Shown: in pieces, positions 1 to 9,403 of the stretch
Position numbering within the stretch: position 1 is the stretch's first letter
Layout of the letters: every line of letters starts with the position of its first letter
DNA from: Clostridia bacterium
Lineage (GTDB): Bacteria; Bacillota; Clostridia; Christensenellales; Aristaeellaceae
Assembly (NCBI GenBank): GCA_017395065.1
Contig: JAFPWH010000008.1
Location: 1-62,769 of the forward strand
Length of the DNA: 62,769 nucleotides
Direction of reading: 5' to 3'
Program-made: the position numbers and the translations under genes
Notes under the pieces: model-generated
What the model was told of the DNA's origin: nothing
The model's input: the letters and a program-made list of their open reading frames with translations, nothing else
Databases searched by the model: none

Positions 1-192
1 CAGATGCTCAAAGCGCGGCGTATCCTCGGGCGTGCTGATGATGAGGATCTGCTTTATGCCCGCGAGCATCAGCGTGGACAGGGGATAGTAGATCATCGGC
101 TTGTCGTACACCGGCAAAAGCTGCTTGCTCGTCACCATCGTCAGCGGATACAAGCGCGTTCCCGCGCCGCCTGCAAGAATGATACCTTTCAT
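1..192 (-). CDS. rfbA: Glucose-1-phosphate thymidylyltransferase (RfbA/RmlA), 3' end outside the window
   Basis: Only the first 64 codons are present; the gene runs off the left edge. The product begins with the sugar-nucleotidyltransferase signature [11 protein letters not shown], followed by [18 protein letters not shown], which is characteristic of RfbA/RmlA. RmlA makes dTDP-glucose from glucose-1-phosphate and dTTP, the first step of dTDP-rhamnose and related deoxysugar synthesis. It starts 2 bp after the flippase gene stops, so it is the distal visible member of the polysaccharide operon. The rest of the rml pathway may lie beyond the edge (inference). Confidence 0.9.
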   Translation of the reverse strand, partial: MKGIILAGGAGTRLYPLTMVTSKQLLPVYDKPMIYYPLSTLMLAGIKQILIISTPEDTPRFEHL

Positions 193-194
193 AA

Positions 195-1625
195 TTATTT
201 ACTCCTTTTCACAAACGATAACAGCGTCCTGTTTTTGACCAGAAGGTTGAACCCGAAATATACCACGACCGAGGCGGGAATAGCTATGATCAGCGCCTTG
301 ATCGTTTGTCCCATGCAGTGCGTCGTCAGTATGCACACGGCGGCCACGAGCGCGGCGCCGGTCAGCGCTTTTGCGATGTCTGCCCATGCCAGCAGTTTTT
401 TGGCCACGAGTCCCCTCGAGGCATAGCCCTGAATGCCCAGGTTGACCGCTTCAGCGATCAGCGTCGTCACGGCTGCACCCGTCATTCCGTATTTGGGCAG
501 GATGAACAGGTTCAAAATCATGTTGACAGCCGCGGAGACGACCGTCGACAGCAGCATCGCCTTCTCCTTGCCGTTGACCACCAGTATGCAGTTTGTGAAG
601 AACGACGACAGGAGCGCAAACAGCATTGCCCCGCTCAATACGCACAGCGGCTTCCAGGCTGTCAGGTATTCACCGCCGCCCACCAGTAGAACCGTCGGTT
701 TGCTCATGGCGATCAGGCCCACGATGCAGGGCAGAAGCAGCATGATCAAACCGTTCATGGCTTTTCGCGTCACACCTTCGTAAGCGTGCTGATTATTCTT
801 GGAGTAGTAGGCGAGCCTTGGCAGCGTTACGATGATCATCGCGTTGATCATGCGCTTTACGATGTTGTAGATGCGCGAGGCCAGAGAATAAATGCCGACC
901 TCCGCGTCGTTTCTGTAATAGCCAAGCATCGTGATGTCCGCATTGACGTAGATGGAGATCGCAAGCACGTTGGCAAACAGTATGAGGATCGGCTTCAGGT
1001 GCTTAAGCACGCTTTTGTCGAACACCAGCTTAAGCTTTACGTATTTGCGTATGTAGTATATGTTCAGAAGATTCCCGCCCGCGGAAGCCAGGGTCGCGAT
1101 GATCGCGTAATTCACCACGTCCTTCTCCGAGCGCACGAAGATGAATATGCTTATAAGCGCCAGGATCTGCACGACGATGTAGCGCACGGTGATGTACAGA
1201 TAGTCTTCGAAGATGCTGTTCACCCAGTCCGCGCCGACGGTGGTCATCAGCATGTGGGTGGATATGATCACGATCAGAAGCGCGTATCTGTTCAGCGATT
1301 TTGCGCACAGCAGCAGTACGGTCAGGCCGCAGGCCGAAATCAGCATGGAGGTTATGTTGATCGTGAACACCTCGCAGCAGAAGCGGTCGGTCAGCGCCTT
1401 GTCGTTCCTGTTTTTGGCTCCTTCCCTGATGGCGTAAGAGTGTATGCCCAGCGCCGCGAAGATGATGAAATAGTCGGCGATGGAGAAGGAGAAATTATAC
1501 TGTCCGAAGCCTTCCGTGCCGATCACCCGCGACACGTAGGGAAACGTGATCAGCGGGAAGACGATGGCGCAGCACTGCTTGATCACGTTGAGCGCCGCGT
1601 TCATTCGCAGGGATTTGGTCTTCAT
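195..1625 (-). CDS. Wzx-like polysaccharide flippase (MOP superfamily)
   Basis: A 476-residue polytopic membrane protein with many hydrophobic segments over its whole length. The N-terminal stretch [24 protein letters not shown] is the usual opening of O-antigen/teichoic-acid flippases. Members of this family move undecaprenyl-linked repeat units across the cytoplasmic membrane. It lies between the EpsG/Wzy-like polymerase (48 bp upstream) and rfbA (2 bp downstream), which fits a Wzx/Wzy-dependent pathway. The family is firm; the exact substrate cannot be read from sequence. Confidence 0.88.
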   Translation of the reverse strand: MKTKSLRMNAALNVIKQCCAIVFPLITFPYVSRVIGTEGFGQYNFSFSIADYFIIFAALGIHSYAIREGAKNRNDKALTDRFCCEVFTINITSMLISACGLTVLLLCAKSLNRYALLIVIISTHMLMTTVGADWVNSIFEDYLYITVRYIVVQILALISIFIFVRSEKDVVNYAIIATLASAGGNLLNIYYIRKYVKLKLVFDKSVLKHLKPILILFANVLAISIYVNADITMLGYYRNDAEVGIYSLASRIYNIVKRMINAMIIVTLPRLAYYSKNNQHAYEGVTRKAMNGLIMLLLPCIVGLIAMSKPTVLLVGGGEYLTAWKPLCVLSGAMLFALLSSFFTNCILVVNGKEKAMLLSTVVSAAVNMILNLFILPKYGMTGAAVTTLIAEAVNLGIQGYASRGLVAKKLLAWADIAKALTGAALVAAVCILTTHCMGQTIKALIIAIPASVVVYFGFNLLVKNRTLLSFVKRSK

Positions 1626-1673
1626 TCGGTTGCCTCATTCCGGTTTTTTTATTGGCTTTTTGTCTTCGTTTCT

Positions 1674-2774
1674 TCAGAAGAACATGTTGTTGCTCAGCAC
1701 GTCATTTACGACGGAGTCTGTCTGCATGAGTATGTGATAGGCCACGACGACCGCGAAGCTCAGCATCAGCAGCACGCTTCTTCCGGCGACTTTTCCGCGT
1801 ATGATCGGGATTTTGAGCTTCTGCCCGCCCCTTCTGTTTGCCATTTCCGTATAAATCCTTGAAAGACAAATGAGCAGCGCGATAAGGGCGAACTTGAAGA
1901 ATCTGGAAAAGTTGTTGTTGAGCATGATCAGCGGCATGGAAATCGACGAATAGACCACACAGACGTAGATCGTCTGCGCGTACAGCGCGATCTTGTCGGT
2001 CCTGCCCTGCTTCGTGAAATATTTCTCGGTGAGCCAGGCCATGTAGATCATTCCGAACTGGAACGGGAAGTACTTCATAAAGCCGAAGCGCGTCCTGGTT
2101 CCGAAGTATACCATTTTGTCATCGCTGATATATCTGGACATCAGGTCTCCGATAAAACCGATCCTGTTGCCGTTGATGAAAACGAACACGCACAGGACGA
2201 GGATCGCGATAAAGAAAATTTTGACGAACTTTTTGTTGGAAACCCTCTCGGCGTTCAAAAATACCATCGGCAGGTAGACGATCGTGGAGACCTGAAACAG
2301 CGTTCCGAGCAGGATCATCAGGCAAAACAGCAGCTTTCTGCCCCTGCAGTGGAACAAAAGCGCATAGGCCATGATCACAAACGCGATGAACTGCCTGACC
2401 TGGACCACGTCCAGGGGCAGCATCGTAAGGAAATAGCATACGGAGAACAGATGGACGTTTTTCGAAAGCCGTATCGCCAGAAAATACATCGCCGTTACGC
2501 CCGCAGTCACCAGCAGCAAAAAGAACGTTTGATAGCTCAGGCCCGCGCCGCTTGCGAGCATGGACAGCCAAACGTATCCCCATTCCATCGAGGCGGGATA
2601 CGTCTGATGCCTGTAATAGTAATCATAGCCGGAGTAATCCGCGTTGAGATTATTCCCGCCCATGATCAGTACGGCGCCGATTATCGTTATAAGCGTTACG
2701 AGCCTGCTCCTCTTGCGGACGGCCAGGCACGCCACGTTCATTAAGATAATCAAAAAGTAAACGACCCTCGTCAT
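1674..2774 (-). CDS. EpsG/Wzy-like polysaccharide polymerase
   Basis: A 366-residue, strongly hydrophobic protein with about ten predicted membrane segments. An early extracytoplasmic loop contains NLNADYSGYDYYYRHQ, similar to the conserved N-D-Y-x-x-Y region of EpsG-family proteins. These proteins polymerise lipid-linked repeat units on the outer face of the membrane. Its place between a glycosyltransferase and the flippase supports this. Wzy-type proteins are poorly conserved, so the assignment rests on topology, the loop motif and context. The 89 bp between this gene and the preceding transferase is the largest gap inside the operon. Confidence 0.75.
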   Translation of the reverse strand: MTRVVYFLIILMNVACLAVRKRSRLVTLITIIGAVLIMGGNNLNADYSGYDYYYRHQTYPASMEWGYVWLSMLASGAGLSYQTFFLLLVTAGVTAMYFLAIRLSKNVHLFSVCYFLTMLPLDVVQVRQFIAFVIMAYALLFHCRGRKLLFCLMILLGTLFQVSTIVYLPMVFLNAERVSNKKFVKIFFIAILVLCVFVFINGNRIGFIGDLMSRYISDDKMVYFGTRTRFGFMKYFPFQFGMIYMAWLTEKYFTKQGRTDKIALYAQTIYVCVVYSSISMPLIMLNNNFSRFFKFALIALLICLSRIYTEMANRRGGQKLKIPIIRGKVAGRSVLLMLSFAVVVAYHILMQTDSVVNDVLSNNMFF

Positions 2775-2863
2775 ATTGCTCCCGTGCTTAAATTATTTCG
2801 GTGCTCCGGCGCGGTACGAACCCGGCCTTGCCGTGCGGCTTCGCGCTCAAAGCCGCGCTGTTT

Positions 2864-3796
2864 TCAGCTTTTGAGTATGGTATACACGTCCGCGATCCAC
2901 GATTTCAGCGCGGCCTTCCGCCGGATGGACGGAAGGATTTTAAGCGCGCTCAGGATGCTTTTGTTCTCGAACGCCTTTACGCGCTGTGAAGCGGTTTTGA
3001 GTGTGCGGGCACAGACGTCCCGGGCGCTTTTGGGCATGTTCAGCTCGTCCGACAGCGAAAGCAGGTTTTCCATTTTGATCTTTGCGCACCTTGCCCTGTC
3101 CAGCCGCGCGGCGAGCTTTTTTTCGTTGCTCGGGGAATTGTTGCCGCCGTGCCTGCGGAACTGAATCAGCGGCTCGTTGAGTATATACAGCGAATCCGTG
3201 ACGAGGGCGACGGCCCAGATCACTTCGTCGTGGGCAAGCGGCGCAGCCCAGACTTTTTCGACGGCGCCGAGCATACTGCTTCTGAAGCACATCGTGCAGC
3301 CGGGTCTGAGCACTTTGAAACCGCTCTTTTCCAGAGACACCTTTTCGAGCCGGTTTTCGCCGTAATTGCTGACCGCGTAGCCCGCGAGCTTCGTCGCGCC
3401 CTCGTGGTACAGCGGCGTCAGATTGCAGCAAAGGGCGTTTATCTGCTTGTTTTCCAGCATGACCTTTGCCATCTTTTCGATCTTGTGCTCGTCCCAGATG
3501 TCGTCCTGATCCGCGCAGAAGATGAGGTCTCCCTCCGCCATGCCGAAACCCTGCATGAAGTTTGCCCGCCAGCCCTTGTTTTCGGCGTTTTTAACGATCT
3601 TTATCCCGATGTCTCTTGCCGGGCGCGTGAACATTTCGCACAGCCGGACGCTGCCGTCCGTCGAACAGTCGTCGAGGATCAGCAGCTGATCCGGTTTCAG
3701 CGTCTGGTTCAGTATGCTGTTGATCTGCTCCGGCAGGTATTTTTCGCCGTTGTAGGTCGTCAGTACGACGGAGATTTTCATGTTTTCGATGCTCAT
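2864..3796 (-). CDS. Family 2 glycosyltransferase
   Basis: The 310-residue product opens with the GT-A nucleotide-binding strand ISVVLTTYNGEKYLPEQ, then LLILDDCSTDGS and the acidic metal-binding segment FCADQDDIWD. This is the pattern of rhamnosyl/galactosyl GT2 enzymes of surface polysaccharide synthesis. The start chosen (MSIENMK) overlaps the stop of the epimerase gene by 4 bp (ATGA), matching the coupling elsewhere in the operon; an internal Met at 3781 is the alternative. The C-terminal third is basic and helical. The enzyme probably adds one sugar of the repeat unit at the inner membrane face; donor and linkage are unknown. Confidence 0.88.
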   Translation of the reverse strand: MSIENMKISVVLTTYNGEKYLPEQINSILNQTLKPDQLLILDDCSTDGSVRLCEMFTRPARDIGIKIVKNAENKGWRANFMQGFGMAEGDLIFCADQDDIWDEHKIEKMAKVMLENKQINALCCNLTPLYHEGATKLAGYAVSNYGENRLEKVSLEKSGFKVLRPGCTMCFRSSMLGAVEKVWAAPLAHDEVIWAVALVTDSLYILNEPLIQFRRHGGNNSPSNEKKLAARLDRARCAKIKMENLLSLSDELNMPKSARDVCARTLKTASQRVKAFENKSILSALKILPSIRRKAALKSWIADVYTILKS

Positions 3797-4746
3797 CGTT
3801 CTCTGCTCCCGGCCTTCTCCAGAAGGGCTTTCTTTGCCCGGATCGTGCGCGCAACGCCCTCTTCGAGCCCGACGGTCACGATTTTCCCGATGACGCGGCT
3901 GAGCTTTTCGGTATCGAGCACGATACGGCTTACCCCGCTGCTCTTGAGCGGCTGGTATTCTATAGCGAGCCGGCGGCCGAGCTGGGCTTCCAGGATCGAA
4001 ATGATCTGCGCGACGCTCGTGCCTTTTCCGCTGCCCACGTTGAACACGTGGAAGCCATGAAGGCCTTTGCGCGTACATTCCACGATGGCCCGCGCGGCGT
4101 CGTCGAGGTAGATGTAATCCCGGATCGAATGCACCGCGTCGCCCCAGACCTTGATCGTCTCGCCACTCAGCGCGGCCTGTGTGAACACGTCGATCACGCC
4201 CTGCTCCACCCTGCGGTACAGTCTCGAACCGTAGACGTTGCCGATCCTGAAAATCAGGGTGTTGACGCCGAAGCGCCTGTTGTAAAAGCCCAGCAGCTCC
4301 TCGCACATCTGTTTGCCCACGCCGTATGCCGTAGAGGGTTCGAGCGGAGCGTCTTCACGCACGGGCTCTTCGCCGCTGTCGCCGTAAATGGCGCCTCCCG
4401 AGGACGGGAACACGATCGTATCCACGCCATTATGGACCATGGCGGTCAAAATCGCGTCGTGCGCCCGAAGCGTCAGGTCGATCTCCCGCCTCAAATTTTT
4501 CTCGCCCGAGTTCGGCATGGAGGTGGAGATAAAGCAGTAGACGGTCTTTACGTCCGCCATGGCCCGGTTCAGGTCCTCTTCGCTGAATACGTCGCCGACG
4601 ATGTACTCCGCAGTGGGGACTTCGCTGCCGGGCACCGGCCTGTCTATGCCGAAGGAACGGATCTTTTCGCCCCTCGCGGCCAGCTCCTGAAGCATATAAT
4701 AGCCCAGAAATCCCGTGCCGCCGATCACAAGATTGATGTCTTTCAT
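3793..4746 (-). CDS. NAD-dependent epimerase/dehydratase (extended SDR)
   Basis: 317 residues. The N-terminus carries the Rossmann motif GGTGFLGYYML; SSGGAIYG and the catalytic YGVGKQMCEELL (YxxxK) follow. These are hallmarks of UDP-glucose 4-epimerase-like extended SDRs. It probably converts an NDP-sugar used by the neighbouring transferases. The start at MKDINLV overlaps the upstream glycosyltransferase stop by 4 bp, and its own stop overlaps the next start by 4 bp, so translation is likely coupled. The reaction (epimerase or dehydratase) cannot be fixed from the motifs. Confidence 0.88.
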   Translation of the reverse strand: MKDINLVIGGTGFLGYYMLQELAARGEKIRSFGIDRPVPGSEVPTAEYIVGDVFSEEDLNRAMADVKTVYCFISTSMPNSGEKNLRREIDLTLRAHDAILTAMVHNGVDTIVFPSSGGAIYGDSGEEPVREDAPLEPSTAYGVGKQMCEELLGFYNRRFGVNTLIFRIGNVYGSRLYRRVEQGVIDVFTQAALSGETIKVWGDAVHSIRDYIYLDDAARAIVECTRKGLHGFHVFNVGSGKGTSVAQIISILEAQLGRRLAIEYQPLKSSGVSRIVLDTEKLSRVIGKIVTVGLEEGVARTIRAKKALLEKAGSRER

Positions 4747-5981
4747 GCGTCCTTGCTCCTTCGCGCGGAAAGATCGGAGGATATCCGGCCGATCACCCTG
4801 TCGAAAATCACGCCGGAATCGAGGTTCTGCTCGGCGTAAGCGCGGCACTCGTTAATGATCTTTTCGTCTTTGGGTTTGACGTCGGTCACCAGTTTTGCCA
4901 GCGCGTCCATGTCGTAGGGCTTGACGAACCTGCCGTAGGGCGCAGGCGCCACGAAGGGCGTGCCGGACACGTCGAAGCCGCAAATGGGCGTGCCGCAGCT
5001 GAGCGCGTCGAGGCATACCGTGGGATAGCCTTCGCTCGTGCTGGTCATCACCAGCATATCGGCCAGGGAAAAATACGCCGCAAGCTGCTTTTGGTCCTTT
5101 ACGAAGGGAACGGTGATCACGTTGTCCGGCTTGTCGGCTTCCGTGCCGTCAAAGCCGACGTGTACAAAGCTGATCGGCTTGTCCTTGAGAAGCGAAGCCA
5201 GCGGATAATAGTATTGCTTTATGCCCTTTCGCTTGTTGCTGAGCGGCGCGACCGCAAGAATCACCGTGTTTCCGTCCGGAATATTCAATTCTTTTCTGAG
5301 CGGATCATTGTCAATCGGCACGAACGCCGCGTGCGTGTCTATGCCCCAGCCGAAATCGTATACCTTCGCGCCGGATTTGATAAACAGCGCGGCTTCCTTC
5401 GCCCTCGAAACCGTATAGGGGACGCCGATAAAGCTGAGTTCTTCAAAGCCGGTGTAGACCGCCAGCTTGTCCTTGAAGATCTTTTCGCTGGTGTCGAACA
5501 GCAAGCTCGCGGGATAGGCCTTCTTCTTGGGGCAGTCGTGACAATAGGTCTTATAGTTTTCGCAGGTGTTGAAAAACGCGCACTTTCCTAAAAAGGCGTG
5601 CTCGTCGAACATGTAATAGTACGTCAGAAGCCTGTTCTTTTTCAGGTATTTCAGAAATTTGAAGGCGTTTAGGTAATAGCCGTGCAGGTTGCCCAGAATG
5701 ACCGCGTCCGGCCCAAAGCGCTCCGTAAGGCGGATGAGCTTGCTCGTGGCAAGGTTCGACCAGTAGCCCTGAAGCCCCGTCACGCGGGAAACAGCGCCGT
5801 GCAGGCGCACCTCGAGCTCAGAATCGATGCGCACGATGTCTTCGCTTTCGGCGGGCTTTTTGCCGCGCCCGTAGCAGAACAGCACCTCATGCCCCCTGCT
5901 TTTCAGGTAGGTGTAAAGCTCGTACATGATCTGGCCGGTGCTGCGCTTTTCGGCTATACTGTTCAGCAGCAATATTTTCAT
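4743..5981 (-). CDS. Family 4 glycosyltransferase (WcaC-like)
   Basis: A 412-residue GT-B enzyme. The C-terminal donor domain has TSTSEGYPTVCLDALSCGTP, the position of the GT4 E-x7-E motif, with Asp in place of the second Glu. Around residues 155-175 is a cysteine group (CAFFNTC..CHDCP) seen in WcaC-type colanic-acid transferases. It presumably acts at the membrane on lipid-linked sugars. It overlaps both neighbours by 4 bp. The nucleotide-sugar donor is not known. Confidence 0.85.
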   Translation of the reverse strand: MKILLLNSIAEKRSTGQIMYELYTYLKSRGHEVLFCYGRGKKPAESEDIVRIDSELEVRLHGAVSRVTGLQGYWSNLATSKLIRLTERFGPDAVILGNLHGYYLNAFKFLKYLKKNRLLTYYYMFDEHAFLGKCAFFNTCENYKTYCHDCPKKKAYPASLLFDTSEKIFKDKLAVYTGFEELSFIGVPYTVSRAKEAALFIKSGAKVYDFGWGIDTHAAFVPIDNDPLRKELNIPDGNTVILAVAPLSNKRKGIKQYYYPLASLLKDKPISFVHVGFDGTEADKPDNVITVPFVKDQKQLAAYFSLADMLVMTSTSEGYPTVCLDALSCGTPICGFDVSGTPFVAPAPYGRFVKPYDMDALAKLVTDVKPKDEKIINECRAYAEQNLDSGVIFDRVIGRISSDLSARRSKDA

Positions 5982-7201
5982 TTCGCTTTGTCTCCGCCAA
6001 GGCTGTTCATGATGATCTCAAAGGTCTTCCTGCTGGTATAGTTTTGGATCAGGAAGTTTTCCTCGTTCTGCCTGTCGTGAGCGGGGAGCTCGCTCAGCGC
6101 TTTTTTGACGGTGTCCGCAAACGCCTGCGCGTCGTCGCTTTCGCACCACCAGCCAAAGCCCCCTCCCGTGATGACCTTGCCGACGTCGGTGTTGGGGTCG
6201 GTGCAGGCCAGCACGGGGATTTTCGCCTGCATGTAGCTCAGCAGGCGGCTTGGAAAGTTCGGGATCGTGAAGCGGTGATCCAGGAAGATCAGCCCCACGT
6301 CGCACGCGCCGGCAAGCTTGTCGTAGTCGTCCTTGGGGATGCGCTTCATGAGCTTGAGGTTGTTTTGCTGCGCTCGCTCGCTGTAGGCGCTCAGTTTTGC
6401 GTACTCCGTGCCGTCGCCCACGATCAGGAAGAAGGCGTCGTCTATGTCCTTCGCTTTCTCGAGGCATTTGACGATGAACGGGATACCCTGCGGTTTGCCG
6501 AGGTTTCCGCCGTAAACGAACACCTTTTTGTCCAGCGGGATGCCGTATTTGTTTCTGATCTCGGTCCGGGTCGCCTCGTCCACGCTCATGTCCACGATCT
6601 CGGCGCTGTTGGGGCACACCATGACCTTTTTGGGGTCCACTTCGGGATTATGTTTGAGCAGATAGGCGACGTTGGCCTCGCTCATGCAGCCGATGCGGTC
6701 CGAAACTTTATAGAGCTTCTTTTCCTTGTTTCTGAAATAGCGGTACATGAGCCCTTTGACGCCGGATTTGCTCATCATGCCGATATCGACGGCGTTTTGG
6801 GGGAAGATGTCCTTGAGCATGAGGTAGGCCGTCGCCTTGTCGCGCTTTTTGATGTACTCGACCACCTTGAGGAAGGTGATGGGCGGCGTCGGATAGAGCA
6901 CCAGATCGAAGCGCACGTTCGGGTAATGCTTTTCGATCGCTTTGATGTAGCGCTTTTGCAGCAAAAGCGTGTTTATTCCCTTTTCGATGGGATTGGTCTT
7001 TGTGATCCTGCCCGTTTTGACCTTGAGGATCTGCGCATGATCTTCTTTTACGAGGCTGAAGGGCTCCTTGCTTTCCGGTTCGAGCGCCGTCACGATGTAG
7101 ACTTCGTGGCCGCCGCGCACGAATTCGCGCAGAAGATCGAGATAGATGCCCCTGCTGTTTATGGATTTGTATTTGCCCAGGCCCAGAAACAATACGTTCA
7201 T
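5978..7201 (-). CDS. Family 4 glycosyltransferase (WbuB-like)
   Basis: 407 residues in two Rossmann-like halves. The acceptor half contains SRGIYLDLLREFVRGGHEVYIVT; the donor half contains VFVYGGNLGKPQGI and LIVGDGTEYAK, typical of WbuB/WbwZ-like transferases in O-antigen and capsule clusters. The stop overlaps the next gene by 4 bp; the upstream aminotransferase gene ends 32 bp before the start. It likely adds an amino sugar, given the sugar aminotransferase next to it (inference). Confidence 0.85.
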   Translation of the reverse strand: MNVLFLGLGKYKSINSRGIYLDLLREFVRGGHEVYIVTALEPESKEPFSLVKEDHAQILKVKTGRITKTNPIEKGINTLLLQKRYIKAIEKHYPNVRFDLVLYPTPPITFLKVVEYIKKRDKATAYLMLKDIFPQNAVDIGMMSKSGVKGLMYRYFRNKEKKLYKVSDRIGCMSEANVAYLLKHNPEVDPKKVMVCPNSAEIVDMSVDEATRTEIRNKYGIPLDKKVFVYGGNLGKPQGIPFIVKCLEKAKDIDDAFFLIVGDGTEYAKLSAYSERAQQNNLKLMKRIPKDDYDKLAGACDVGLIFLDHRFTIPNFPSRLLSYMQAKIPVLACTDPNTDVGKVITGGGFGWWCESDDAQAFADTVKKALSELPAHDRQNEENFLIQNYTSRKTFEIIMNSLGGDKAK

Positions 7202-7233
7202 CTTTTGCTTACCGCCATTTCTTTGATTTCGTT

Positions 7234-8544
7234 TTATTCAAAGCACCTGTGGATGATCTCTATGATCCTGTCCTGCTGCTCGGGGGTCATTTTGTTGTCC
7301 GAGGGCAGGCACAGACCGCGGCGGAAGATGTCTGCGCCGGCGTCGGTGACGTCCGAGGGGATGTAGGCGTCGGTCAGGGCCCGGCCGCTGCCTTCGGGGG
7401 TCACGAAGGGGTTCATGCGGTAGATGGGCTGCAGGTGCATGGGCTTCCAGATGGGCCTGCCCTCGGCGTTGAAGGCGGAGAGCGCCTCCAATATCTCGGA
7501 GGGCGAGGATTTGCCGCTCTGGGTTTGATAGAGGTACTCCCTGTCGTCCCGAACGGTCGGAGCCATGGCGTCTTCGTCGATGATCAGGCAGCTTAGCCAG
7601 AAGTTCGGGCGGCTGTTTTCCCTGTCCCACGGATTCATTCTGACCGGCAGATCGCTCAAGCCCTTTTCGTAGCGCTCCCAGATGGCTTTTTTCCGGGCGA
7701 TGTGCTGCTTAAGATACGGGATCTGGCCGCGCACGACGCCCGCGATGATGTTGGACATGCGGTAGTTGTAGCCGATCTCCTCGTGCTGATACCAGGGCGC
7801 GCGCTCCCTGCTCTGGGTGGACCACTTTCTGACCTTGTCGGCGTCGCGCTTGGAGTCGGTCAAAAACATACCGCCCGCGCTGCCGGTGATGATCTTGTTG
7901 CCGTTGAAGGAAATGCAGTTGTAGTCGCCGAAGGCGCCGGTCTGGACCCACTTGTTTCCGAGCTTTACCTCCGCGCCCAAACTCTCCGCGGCGTCCTCGA
8001 CGATGAGCGCGCCGTGCGAAGTACAGATTTTTCGTATCTCGTTCACCTTGCCGGGCGTTCCGTACAGGTGCGCGAGCACCACGAGGCGCGTGTCCGGATA
8101 GAGCTCAAACGCCTTTTTAAGCGCCTCCGGGCTCATGTTCCAAGTGTCGTATTCGGTGTCGATGAACACAGCCTCGCCGTCCTCGTAGGCGACGGGATTG
8201 ATGGACGCGTCGAACGTTGTGTCCGAGCAGAAGACGCGCTTTCCCTGCAGTGTGCCCTTTTCGGGCCTTGCCTGCCCGTAGAGCTTTTCCGCGGCCAGCT
8301 TCGTGGCCAGATGCAGCGCGGCCGTGCCGTTCGAAAGCGCCACGGCGTAGCGGGTGCCCACGATCTCGCTGATCTGCCTTTCGGTCTCGTCGATGTTCTT
8401 TCCGACGGTGGAGACCCAGTTGGTGTCGATGGCTTCGTCCACCCACTTTCGCTCCTCGCCGTGCATCGTGGGCGAAGACAGCCATACTTTGGAAGAAAAA
8501 GGCTCTATGCCTTTGAATCTTGGGTCGCTGAGAAAATCGTGCAT
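7234..8544 (-). CDS. DegT/DnrJ/EryC1/StrS-type sugar aminotransferase
   Basis: A 436-residue PLP enzyme of fold type I. VALSNGTAALHLA is the cofactor phosphate region, DAAESLGA supplies the aspartate that contacts the pyridine nitrogen, and SFNGNKIITGSAGG holds the Schiff-base lysine. DegT enzymes aminate keto-sugars bound to nucleotides, as in Pgl and perosamine pathways. The position as first biosynthetic gene after loaP suggests that a 4-amino sugar is part of the polymer. An insert around residues 330-350 (QTQSGKSSPSE) is longer than in many homologues. Confidence 0.88.
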   Translation of the reverse strand: MHDFLSDPRFKGIEPFSSKVWLSSPTMHGEERKWVDEAIDTNWVSTVGKNIDETERQISEIVGTRYAVALSNGTAALHLATKLAAEKLYGQARPEKGTLQGKRVFCSDTTFDASINPVAYEDGEAVFIDTEYDTWNMSPEALKKAFELYPDTRLVVLAHLYGTPGKVNEIRKICTSHGALIVEDAAESLGAEVKLGNKWVQTGAFGDYNCISFNGNKIITGSAGGMFLTDSKRDADKVRKWSTQSRERAPWYQHEEIGYNYRMSNIIAGVVRGQIPYLKQHIARKKAIWERYEKGLSDLPVRMNPWDRENSRPNFWLSCLIIDEDAMAPTVRDDREYLYQTQSGKSSPSEILEALSAFNAEGRPIWKPMHLQPIYRMNPFVTPEGSGRALTDAYIPSDVTDAGADIFRRGLCLPSDNKMTPEQQDRIIEIIHRCFE

Positions 8545-8583
8545 GAAGATTGCTCCAATGATGTTTATTTGGCGTATCGCGTT

Positions 8584-9111
8584 TTATGCGTTTGTCTGTG
8601 CGTTCGTTTCGTCCTTCGTTTTTTCTACGATCTCGTATTCCACCCAGGTCCTGAGCGGGCGGCCTGCGAAGGTCAGTAAGATCTGCATGCGCACGGCCCG
8701 CCTGTCCACCCGGACGATCTCGGCTTCCATGCCGCTGAAGGCGCCTTCTTTCAGGCGGATCTTTTCGCCCTCGGCGTAGACCTCGGTTTTGCCGATGACG
8801 CCGTTTTTTTCGTAGAGCATCATGGCGAAGGCTTCGTCGCTGCCGCTGAGCTCGGCCTGCTTTTCGGTCTCCTTTAAGCACTTGAGCACGCCCGGCAGGC
8901 GGCGGAACATCGCCGTGTCCTCCACTGGCCCGTCGAAGTACAGAAACACGTAGCCCGGCAGCAGGGGATGGCTTATGTCCTCGAACGCGCCGTGTCTGCG
9001 GATGTGCTGCACCTGCTTTGGCGAAATCGCGCGGCAATCGAACTTGGTTTCCGCGTGGCGCGCGACGTCGTCGCAGTGCACGGTCTCACAAAACAGGCAG
9101 TAGCAGTACAT
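8584..9111 (-). CDS. loaP: LoaP-type NusG-family transcription antiterminator
   Basis: 175 residues: an N-terminal NGN-like domain (YCLFCETVH.., ISPKQVQ.., PLLPGYVFLYF near residue 50) and a C-terminal KOW segment (EGEKIRLKEGAFSGMEAEIVRVDR). The glycine-rich PGYVF and KOW motifs define NusG paralogues; the short length and the lead position in a polysaccharide operon match LoaP, a Bacillota antiterminator of long biosynthetic operons. It would bind RNA polymerase and suppress termination over the roughly 9 kb operon. The start lies about 117 nt from the predicted transcription start; the Shine-Dalgarno (GGGACGG) is weak. Assignment as LoaP rather than another NusG paralogue rests on context. 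Confidence 0.8.
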   Translation of the reverse strand: MYCYCLFCETVHCDDVARHAETKFDCRAISPKQVQHIRRHGAFEDISHPLLPGYVFLYFDGPVEDTAMFRRLPGVLKCLKETEKQAELSGSDEAFAMMLYEKNGVIGKTEVYAEGEKIRLKEGAFSGMEAEIVRVDRRAVRMQILLTFAGRPLRTWVEYEIVEKTKDETNAQTNA

Positions 9112-9234
9112 ATATTCCGTCCCGCGCCCGCGCCGTCCGTCAAGGCAAAAAGAAGCGGGCGCACAGTATCCTTTTCGAAAAATAGCAGCGCGTCGGGCGT
9201 ATAAGCATCCAATGTTAAAGCTTACTTATTTTAT

Positions 9235-9263
9235 ATTGTACCCCATCGCGCCGTGCATGTCAA
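9235..9263 (-). promoter_or_regulatory. Sigma-A promoter of the polysaccharide operon
   Basis: Reading the minus strand, TTGACA (9258-9263) and TACAAT (9235-9240) are 17 bp apart, a near-consensus promoter. It lies between the khpA terminator and loaP, giving a leader of about 117 nt. Confidence 0.85.
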
Positions 9264-9367
9264 GCCGCATACGGGTTAACTATCATATATACGGCGTCCG
9301 GAATTCACGGTTTTTTGCTTTTTCATAATATTGTGTGCAAAAGAAGAGCCGGCGGAAGCGGGCACAC

Positions 9368-9397
9368 AAAAAAGCCGCCCCCGCCGGACGGCTTTTT
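9368..9397 (-). terminator. Intrinsic terminator after khpA
   Basis: On the minus strand GCCGTCC/GGGCGGC (one G-U pair) closes around GGCGG and is followed by six T. It ends the ylxM-ffh-rpsP-khpA operon just before the loaP promoter. Confidence 0.75.
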
Positions 9398-9403
9398 CGG
9401 TTT

